DNA from: an uncultured Ideonella sp.
Lineage (GTDB): Bacteria > Pseudomonadota > Gammaproteobacteria > Burkholderiales > Burkholderiaceae
DNA: 11,921 nucleotides
NCBI GenBank assembly: GCA_946479475.1
Contig: CAMLGG010000165.1
Coordinates: forward strand, 1-11,921
Direction of reading: 5' to 3'
Under the pieces are notes generated by a model. It saw only the letters and a program-made list of their open reading frames with translations, was not told where the DNA came from and searched no databases. Numbering within the stretch: position 1 is the stretch's first letter; each line of letters opens with the position of its first letter. Position numbers and translations under genes: made by a program. This document shows, one piece after another, positions 1 through 4,564 of this stretch.

Positions 1-429
1 ATGTTCGAGGACAGCAGGTAGCGCAGGAACTTCCTGATGTTGTCGAAGATGGCGCTCGGCGGCGCGGCGCGGGTCGGCATCCTCGTCGTCGGCGAGCGGG
101 CGATACGCCACTGCCAGCGTGCGCAGCGCGGCGTCGCTCAGCGAGTCGACATCGTCCAGGATGCGCCGGCGCAAGGCGTCGTCCAGCGGCACGATCGCCA
201 TGCCGAGGCGCGTTCGCGTGCAGCGCCCGAGGAGCACGTCGGGCGCCCCCTTGGCGATGAGCACGCGCTCGTCGTCGTGTTCGTGGTCGAGCTCGATGGT
301 GGACATCATCTTGCGCTCGGAGGTGAAGGGAATCTCGCCGATTCGCTCGAAGCGCTGCCGGCGCCGGTCGTGCACGCCCAACTTGCGCTCGGCAACGAGG
401 AAGGCCGCCTCGGTCGGGTCACCCTGGAG
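1..429 (-). pseudogene. Decayed cation-transporting P-type ATPase fragment (N domain joined to pre-TM5 segment)
   Basis: Read on the minus strand from about 429, the open frame gives the P-type ATPase nucleotide-domain signature GDPTEAAFLVAERKLG, then IPFTSERKMMSTIELDHEH, the ATP-binding motif KGAPDVLLGRC, and LSDAALRTLAVAYRPL. In intact Ca2+-type/cation pumps roughly 150-200 residues follow, carrying TGD and GDGVNDAP. Here the reading jumps within about 15 codons to AIFDNIRKFLRYLLSSN (positions 53 down to 3), the conserved stretch just before TM5, and that stretch is in a different frame. The P-domain core is therefore deleted and the remainder frameshifted. Upstream (430-620) no frame resembles the N-terminal ATPase half with the DKTGT site, and there is no start codon with a ribosome site. 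The C-terminal membrane part would lie left of position 1. The family call is firm; exact cation is unknown. I infer a nonfunctional remnant. Confidence 0.8.
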
Positions 430-620
430 GGCGGGCGACGTCGTCGGCGTCCCGCGTGGAGGGTGGGCTGGCGTGGCGGAGTGCCGCGCTGGCCCGGTCC
501 GGTGGCGGCATCGTGCCGTTCGGTTCGATGGGCTGTCCGGCCTCCATCGAACATGTATACACCATCGGTGGCGAATCTGACTGCCGATGAAGCCGCCACG
601 GCAGCTCCATGTGGGGGCGG

Positions 621-1388
621 TCAGGCCTTCACTTCGACGATGAAGTTGGCATCGAACACCGGGTTCTCGTTGACGCCGGCACGGGCATAGCCACGCGGGT
701 TGCACACGACGCGGGTGCCGTTGACCTTGTGGTCGAAGCTGTCATGCGTATGCCCGTGAATCCACAGCGAGACCCGGTCTGCGCGCAGCAGGTGCGCGGC
801 GTCGGACACGAAGCAGGCATTGAGCAGCGAATCGGCGAAGCGCGGGTGGATGCTGTGGCGCGATGGTGCGTGGTGCGTGATCACCACCGTGGGCTCCGCG
901 TGGCAGTCGGCGAGGCGGCGCTCCAGCCAGGCCGAGTGGCGTCTGAACAGGCGCACCGAGTCTTCCGGCGTGAAGATCTCGGGCGAAGACTCGCGGGTAC
1001 GGATGCGGCTGAAGTCCCGCATCAGGCGCCGGGCCTCGGACTTCGCCGCGGCGCGCTGTTGCGGGTCGTCGAACAGTTCGAAGTCGGTCCACAAGGTGCT
1101 GCCCAGGAAGCGCACCCCGCCCAGGACGAGCTCGCGATCGTCCAGCACCTGCACCTGCGTTCCCTCGCACAGTCCCTGCAGTTCTTCGAGCGCTCCGTCG
1201 ATGCTGCGGCCGTAGAACTCGTGGTTGCCGGGCACGTAGAGCACGGGCTTGTCGAATCCCAAAGCCCAGGCGACGGCTTCGCGGGGGCGCGCGATGTCGC
1301 CGGCCAGCACGACCACGTCGGCATCGTTGACCGGCCGATCCATCGCACCGAAGCCCAGGTGCAGGTCAGAGAGGATGTTGAGTTTCAT
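621..1388 (-). CDS. Calcineurin-like metallophosphoesterase
   Basis: A 255-residue cytosolic protein with the complete metallophosphatase motif set in order: SDLHLGF (D8, H10), AGD (D31), GNHEFYG (N55, H56), ITHHAPS (H172, H173) and IHGHTHDS (H213, H215). These residues bind two divalent metals and a phosphoester in the family. No signal peptide or membrane segment is visible. Substrate cannot be told: relatives include phosphodiesterases, nucleotidases and 'Ser/Thr phosphatase-like' proteins of unknown role. The start is the ATG at 1388, which begins directly with the conserved MKLNILSDLH strand; no strong Shine-Dalgarno precedes it. It lies downstream of the possible small ORF ending at 1425 and the DnrO-like gene on the same strand, so it may be co-transcribed with them. 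Downstream lies the ATPase remnant. Confidence 0.9.
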   Translation of the reverse strand: MKLNILSDLHLGFGAMDRPVNDADVVVLAGDIARPREAVAWALGFDKPVLYVPGNHEFYGRSIDGALEELQGLCEGTQVQVLDDRELVLGGVRFLGSTLWTDFELFDDPQQRAAAKSEARRLMRDFSRIRTRESSPEIFTPEDSVRLFRRHSAWLERRLADCHAEPTVVITHHAPSRHSIHPRFADSLLNACFVSDAAHLLRADRVSLWIHGHTHDSFDHKVNGTRVVCNPRGYARAGVNENPVFDANFIVEVKA

Positions 1389-1424
1389 GGTGACGATGAC
1401 TTGTCTGCCCCAGGCCCATCGTCT

Positions 1425-1517
1425 TCAGGCGATCACGGCGATCAGCTCAGGATCGTCGGCATGATCGAGCAGGATCGCCTGCACCCAGGCTTGCCACGCC
1501 CTGGCGAAGGCGGGCAT
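1425..1517 (-). CDS. Possible small protein, 30 residues, unknown
   Basis: In the 145-bp gap between the DnrO-like gene and the metallophosphoesterase, the minus strand has a short frame beginning MPAFARAWQAWVQAILL and ending with an acidic, hydrophobic tail DDPELIAVIA before TGA at 1427-1425. An alternative GTG start sits two codons upstream (1523). Third positions are mostly G or C, as in real genes here, and the composition is that of an amphipathic helix, unlike the Arg/Pro/Ser-rich shadow frames. It starts 16 nt after the upstream stop codon, consistent with an operon. No clear ribosome site is visible and I do not recognise a family. It could also be the in-frame relic of a longer gene. 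Confidence 0.3.
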   Translation of the reverse strand: MPAFARAWQAWVQAILLDHADDPELIAVIA

Positions 1518-1533
1518 TCTCACGCTGGGGGCT

Positions 1534-2034
1534 TCAGTGAACGTCGGGGACAGGCTTGAAGCCCGGGTCGTCGAAGTGGCTGCCGTACTGGTTGAGGGCC
1601 TGCGCCACCTTGACAACGCCCGACGCCGGGCCCGCATGGGGATCCTTGCCGGCCATCGTGTCGGTGCCGGCGCCGATGTCGGCGATCACGATGTGCAGCA
1701 TCGCGTCGGCCTTCGGCTCGAGCTTGCAGTTGGCGACGATGCCGGCGACCTCGGTCTCGACCTTCGCGGCCAGCTCGCGGTACTGCGCAGGCGTGAGCTT
1801 GCCGGCATGGGCCGCCCCCAGCTGCGGTTCGACCAGGCCACGGATGCGGCCCATGCCGGCACGCAGCGGCGCGTCGGTGGCCCACTTGCGGCCCTCGTTC
1901 AGGGTGAGCTGGTGCGCGGTGGCCGCGTCGTGCCCGTGGGCCGTCGCTTGCGCGACTGCAGGACCGATGTGCGCAGTGACCAGCATCACCGCCGCAGCGG
2001 CCGCGACGAACTGAATCCGAATCGATGGTGCCAT
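1534..2034 (-). CDS. Small secreted protein resembling DnrO (function unknown)
   Basis: A 166-residue protein with a Sec-type signal peptide: residues MAPSIR, a hydrophobic core FVAAAAAVMLVTAHIG, then an AVAQA cleavage region, followed by a His-rich mature start (TAHGHDAATAH). The mature part contains the block EGRKWATDAPLRAGM and later IVANCKLEPKADAMLHIVIADIG. I associate these blocks with proteins annotated as DnrO, a name from the NO-inducible dnrNO locus of Pseudomonas stutzeri; this recognition is from memory and moderate. Biochemical role is not established. The start at 2034 is chosen because AAGGAG lies just upstream (minus strand of about 2041-2046) and the signal peptide begins there, although the frame stays open to 2139. 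It is divergent from the sdhB-like gene, with an FNR/DNR-like box between them. Confidence 0.75.
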   Translation of the reverse strand: MAPSIRIQFVAAAAAVMLVTAHIGPAVAQATAHGHDAATAHQLTLNEGRKWATDAPLRAGMGRIRGLVEPQLGAAHAGKLTPAQYRELAAKVETEVAGIVANCKLEPKADAMLHIVIADIGAGTDTMAGKDPHAGPASGVVKVAQALNQYGSHFDDPGFKPVPDVH

Positions 2035-2125
2035 GTGGCTCTCCTTGGGGTTGAGCGGGCATCCTTGCCCACCTGCGAGCTCAGACGGATCTGCGCCGCG
2101 CGGGTTCGATCCACTTTCGGGTTCC

Positions 2126-2139
2126 TTGGGAATCATCAA
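2126..2139. promoter_or_regulatory. Candidate FNR/ANR/DNR-type box
   Basis: TTGGG-AATC-ATCAA matches the FNR/CRP-type oxygen or NO regulator consensus TTGAT-N4-ATCAA at 8 of 10 positions, with one perfect half-site. It sits between the divergent DnrO-like gene and the sdhB-like gene. A weak -10-like TAGAAT occurs at 2175-2180 for the plus-strand gene, which would put the box near -54; no good -35 is seen. One half-site is degenerate, so a chance match is quite possible. Confidence 0.3.
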
Positions 2140-2224
2140 GAAACTCGAACCTGGCCACCAGGAACCGCGGCCATAGAATGAACTGGTCCGACGGGTGTGT
2201 ACCGTTGTCGTGGAGGGTTTGGCG

Positions 2225-2923
2225 ATGCATCGCTTCCAGATCTATCGCTACGACCCGGATCAGGATGCATCGCCTCGCATGCAAGCCTACGATCTCGAGA
2301 TCGGGCACGGGGACCGCATGCTGCTCGATGTGCTGATCAAGCTGAAGGCCATCGATCCGACCCTGAGCTTCCGGCGCTCGTGCCGTGAAGGCGTCTGCGG
2401 TTCCGACGCCATGAACATCAACGGCAGGAACGGACTCGCCTGCCTGACGAACATGCGCTCGCTGCCGGACACCGTGGTGCTGAGGCCGCTGCCGGGTCTG
2501 CCCGTGATCCGCGACCTGTTCGTCGACATGACCGGATTCTTCAAGCAGTACCACTCCATCCGCCCCTGGCTCGTCAACGAGGATCCTCCGCCTGAAAAGG
2601 AGCGCCTGCAGTCACCCGAGGCGCGGGAAGATCTCGACGGGCTGTACGAGTGCATCCTGTGCGCCTGCTGCTCCAGCGCCTGCCCGAGCTACTGGTGGAA
2701 CCCGGACAAGTACGTCGGCCCGGCAGGCCTGCTCCAGGCCTATCGCTTCCTGGTCGACAGCCGGGACCAGGCCACCGGCGAGAGGCTCGACGACCTGCAG
2801 GATCCCTACCGGCTGTTTCGTTGCCGCACGATCCTCAACTGCACCGACGTCTGCCCCAAGGGGCTGAACCCGGCCCTGGCCATCGGCAAGATCAAGGAGA
2901 TGATGTCGCGGCGCGCGCTCTGA
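2225..2923 (+). CDS. sdhB: Succinate dehydrogenase iron-sulfur subunit (solitary SdhB)
   Basis: A 232-residue SdhB of normal length. It is the electron-transfer subunit that passes electrons from the SdhA flavin to quinone through three Fe-S clusters on the cytoplasmic face of the membrane. All ligands are visible: [2Fe-2S] C53, C58, D61, C73 (SCREGVCGSD motif); [4Fe-4S] C143, C146, C149 (CILCACCSSACP) with C210; [3Fe-4S] C153, C200, C206. The ATG at 2225 is chosen over the upstream in-frame GTG at 2195 because GGAGG at 2212-2216 lies 8 nt before it and family homology begins there. Oddly, no sdhA, sdhC or sdhD flanks it; sdhB is usually last in sdhCDAB. It may be a detached housekeeping subunit or a second copy. 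Fumarate reductase FrdB is the alternative, but the sequence looks like the proteobacterial SdhB type. Confidence 0.9.
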   Translation: MHRFQIYRYDPDQDASPRMQAYDLEIGHGDRMLLDVLIKLKAIDPTLSFRRSCREGVCGSDAMNINGRNGLACLTNMRSLPDTVVLRPLPGLPVIRDLFVDMTGFFKQYHSIRPWLVNEDPPPEKERLQSPEAREDLDGLYECILCACCSSACPSYWWNPDKYVGPAGLLQAYRFLVDSRDQATGERLDDLQDPYRLFRCRTILNCTDVCPKGLNPALAIGKIKEMMSRRAL

Positions 2924-2973
2924 GCGCGCATCGGCCCGACTCGAGCGCGGCGCCCCTGGCATGCGAGAGCGGC

Positions 2974-3231
2974 TCAGCGCACGCTGAAGTCGATCACGAT
3001 GGCGCCGGGCTCGCGGTGGCGGTATTCCACGCTGACTCGATCGCCATAGCGCTGCGCGATCTGCGACAGCAGCGGCAGCGGGTCGTGGTCGTTGGCAAAG
3101 CGCATGGTCTCGCCCGCTTGCAGGCTGTCCAGTGCGCCGAAGATGGCGGCGTGCCGGAATCGCTTGGCGACGCCGCGGGCGTCGAACGGATAGATGGCGT
3201 CGGGCGACAGGTGCAGATGAGCTTGTGACAT
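2974..3231 (-). CDS. DUF2249 domain protein
   Basis: An 85-residue protein composed of essentially one DUF2249 domain: start MSQAHLHLSPDAIYPFDARG, then the diagnostic NDHDPLPLL (around residues 47-55), and a final strand PGAIVIDFSV. This is a small TusA/SirA-like fold family whose members often neighbour hemerythrin-like, NsrR and denitrification genes; the molecular role is not known. The start at 3231 is supported by AAGGAG about 5 nt upstream on the minus strand and by homology; the frame is open further upstream but that part overlaps the hemerythrin-like gene. It is third in the nsrR-hemerythrin-DUF2249 operon, 43 nt after the preceding stop. It converges on the sdhB-like gene with 50 bp between the stops. 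Confidence 0.85.
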   Translation of the reverse strand: MSQAHLHLSPDAIYPFDARGVAKRFRHAAIFGALDSLQAGETMRFANDHDPLPLLSQIAQRYGDRVSVEYRHREPGAIVIDFSVR

Positions 3232-3274
3232 GGCGGCTCCTTGGAGGTTCGGTGAAATGGCCCGACGCAAGATG

Positions 3275-3877
3275 TCAGGTCGGGGAGGACTGGTGGGGGG
3301 GCTCTGCGGGTTCGACGCTGCCTCGGCGCTCACGCATCGCCAGACCAATGCGATCCAGTTCGGCATCGCCGAGCAGCCGCCCGGCCATCGGCAGCAACTC
3401 GGCCTCCTCGCGGGCGATGTGCCGCTGGTACAGGTCGATGACGCCATGCACCTCGTCGGCCGGCAAGGTCGCCGCGCGTGCGCAGGCCACCTGCTCCAGT
3501 TGGCGACGCAAGGCGCGCCAGCGCTGCTCGAGTTCCCGGTGCTCGGCTGTCAGCGAAGCCGTCATCTCGCGCAGGCACACGGCGTCGGACCCGGCCATGG
3601 CCTCGATCAGCGCCGGGAAGAGGTCCACCTCTTCGTCGGCGTGGTGATGAACGGCGGAGGTGTCGAAGTAGCGCATCACGGCGGCTGCGGCTTCCCGAGC
3701 CTGTCGGTCGGCACCGTGGCTGCCCAGGTGCGCAACGAGGCGCCGCAGGGTGGCGCATTGGGCTTCGACGCGGCCGTGACAGGCCGCCAGCATCTCCAGC
3801 GGCACTTCGAAGCCGACAGCCGGCGCGCTGTGCCCGGGCAGGTCGAGACGCTTGGCGGGTGCGGGGCGCTCACGCAT
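3275..3877 (-). CDS. Hemerythrin-like HHE cation-binding protein
   Basis: A 200-residue soluble helical protein with the hemerythrin/HHE metal-ligand pattern: H34 (ACHGRVE), H78/H79 with E82/E83 in VHHHADEEVDLFP, H113 (TAEHRELE), and H153 with E157 in QRHIAREEAELLP. Such proteins hold a non-heme di-iron centre. Members near NsrR are thought to bind O2 or NO or help repair Fe-S clusters, as RIC/YtfE does; this one lacks the YtfE N-terminal ScdA domain, so the job is inferred from context. The ATG at 3877 overlaps the end of nsrR by 8 nt (ATGCGTGA), so the two are translationally coupled. It precedes the DUF2249 gene. An N-terminal Pro-rich stretch (residues 1-22) comes before the bundle. Confidence 0.88.
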   Translation of the reverse strand: MRERPAPAKRLDLPGHSAPAVGFEVPLEMLAACHGRVEAQCATLRRLVAHLGSHGADRQAREAAAAVMRYFDTSAVHHHADEEVDLFPALIEAMAGSDAVCLREMTASLTAEHRELEQRWRALRRQLEQVACARAATLPADEVHGVIDLYQRHIAREEAELLPMAGRLLGDAELDRIGLAMRERRGSVEPAEPPHQSSPT

Positions 3878-4385
3878 CGGACTTCCCGGCCCTGACCGGC
3901 TTGCGAAGGCTTCGGGGTGCCGTCACCGGTGCGCCCGCCGTGCGACCACGCAGCGACGTGGCGCGCCCCGGGGCCGGTACCGATGCGGGCTTGACGATGT
4001 CGGCCAGGGTCATGCCGTCGAGCTCCTTGAAGTAGGCCCGCAACGCGGCATCGAACAAGCCCTTCAGGCGGCACGAAGGCGTCAGCGTGCATTGGCTGGT
4101 GCCCGGGTCGAAGCACTCGACGAGGCGGAAGTCGGTCTCGCTGGCGCGCACCACGTCGCCGATGCGGATCCTCGACGGATCCCTCAGCAGCCTGAGCCCG
4201 CCGCCGCGGCCCCGTGTCGTCTCCAGCACGCCCTGGCGACCCAGATCGGTGACGATCTTCATCAGGTGATTCCTGGACACCCCGTGGCGTTCGGCCAGTT
4301 CGCTGATGGTCACCAACTGCTGCGGGCGGGCGGCGCAGTACATCAGCACGCGCAAGGTGTAGTCGGTGTACTCGGCGAGACGCAT
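3870..4385 (-). CDS. nsrR: NsrR, Rrf2-family nitric-oxide-sensing repressor
   Basis: A 171-residue Rrf2-family regulator. The N-terminal winged helix is complete (MRLAEYTDYTLRVLMYCA, then ISELAERHGVSRNHLMKIV, then a GRGGGL wing). The sensor region has three cysteines, C91, C99 and C105, in the arrangement VECFDP, QCTLTPSCRLKG, which is diagnostic of NsrR: they ligate an Fe-S cluster that NO destroys, releasing the repressor from DNA. IscR has different cysteine spacing. Family homology ends near residue 130; the tail is basic and low-complexity (SLRGRTAGAPVTAPRSLRKP). The start at 4385 is set by homology, with AGGGG upstream. An NsrR-like inverted repeat covers its own -10 region, indicating autoregulation, and a second lies in the divergent oxidase promoter. 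Confidence 0.93.
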   Translation of the reverse strand: MRLAEYTDYTLRVLMYCAARPQQLVTISELAERHGVSRNHLMKIVTDLGRQGVLETTRGRGGGLRLLRDPSRIRIGDVVRASETDFRLVECFDPGTSQCTLTPSCRLKGLFDAALRAYFKELDGMTLADIVKPASVPAPGRATSLRGRTAGAPVTAPRSLRKPVRAGKSDA

Positions 4386-4396
4386 GCATGCCCCTA

Positions 4397-4419
4397 AAGA
4401 GGCATTCAGTATATTTCTT
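4397..4419. promoter_or_regulatory. Predicted NsrR operator 1 (nsrR promoter)
   Basis: A 23-bp element with left arm AAGAGGCATTC, centre A, right arm GTATATTTCTT. Against the 11-1-11 NsrR motif (AANATGCATTT, one base, inverted copy) the left arm matches 8 of 10 defined positions and the right arm 5 of 10. Seven of 11 base pairs are self-complementary. It begins 12 bp upstream of the nsrR start codon and covers the nsrR -10, so binding there would shut nsrR. Weaker than operator 2, and credible mainly because of the location. Confidence 0.6.
4408..4413 (-). promoter_or_regulatory. -10 element of the nsrR promoter
   Basis: On the minus strand this reads TATACT, one mismatch from TATAAT. It would place the transcript start near 4401, about 16 nt before the nsrR ATG. 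No convincing -35 hexamer lies 16-18 bp upstream (the segment reads AACACG), so the promoter is weak or needs an activator. It lies inside predicted NsrR operator 1. Confidence 0.4.
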
Positions 4420-4435
4420 TCACGCCGGTTCGTGT

Positions 4436-4465
4436 TTAAGATACATCAGACATGCAGCTTATAAA
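4436..4465 (+). promoter_or_regulatory. Promoter of the heme-copper oxidase operon
   Basis: A -35-like TTAAGA (4436-4441, 4 of 6 matches to TTGACA) and a -10-like TATAAA (4460-4465, 5 of 6) are separated by 18 bp in an AT-rich island within very GC-rich DNA. Transcription would start near 4472, giving a leader of about 93 nt before the ATG at 4565. A small hairpin (GGCGA, loop CCTG, TCGCC; 4474-4487) lies at the leader start. The spacer is almost exactly filled by NsrR operator 2. Confidence 0.55.
4438..4460. promoter_or_regulatory. Predicted NsrR operator 2 (oxidase promoter)
   Basis: A 23-bp element with left arm AAGATACATCA, centre G, right arm ACATGCAGCTT. It matches the 11-1-11 NsrR motif at 7 of 10 and 8 of 10 defined positions; the outer nine-base arms differ from AAGATGCAT and ATGCATCTT by one base each. 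With flanking T4437 and A4461, eight of the ten outer pairs are complementary. It sits between the -35 and -10 of the plus-strand promoter, a classical repressor position. Its centre is 41 bp (about four helical turns) from operator 1, so two dimers would bind on the same DNA face. Confidence 0.75.
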
Positions 4466-4564
4466 GCCCTCATGGCGACCTGTCGCCTGCTGCGACGCCC
4501 GCGACATGATGCCCGGCCATCGCGACTTGGCCGACCGCCCCGCTGAACCCGAACGCTGACCGCC

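Noticed and set aside
419..610. Minus-strand 63-codon frame with VYTCSME, recalling the YTCPMHPE motif of copper P-type ATPases
   Set aside because: Only a few residues match, the Cys/Met pattern does not continue, and codon composition is shadow-like. It may be decayed ATPase sequence but I cannot support it. Nothing else was seen in 430-620.
609..1559. 316-codon plus-strand frame across the metallophosphoesterase
   Set aside because: Antisense reading of a gene with complete catalytic motifs on the minus strand; no domain of its own.
2913..2929. GCGCGC-TCTGA-GCGCGC hairpin at the sdhB stop as a terminator
   Set aside because: Short stem in alternating GC with no T-tract, and half of it is coding; not convincing as a terminator.
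4472..4546. 24-codon leader ORF in the oxidase 5' UTR, in frame with the CcoN-like gene
   Set aside because: It starts at the predicted transcript start, has no ribosome site and is Arg/Pro-rich; more likely chance in GC-rich DNA.
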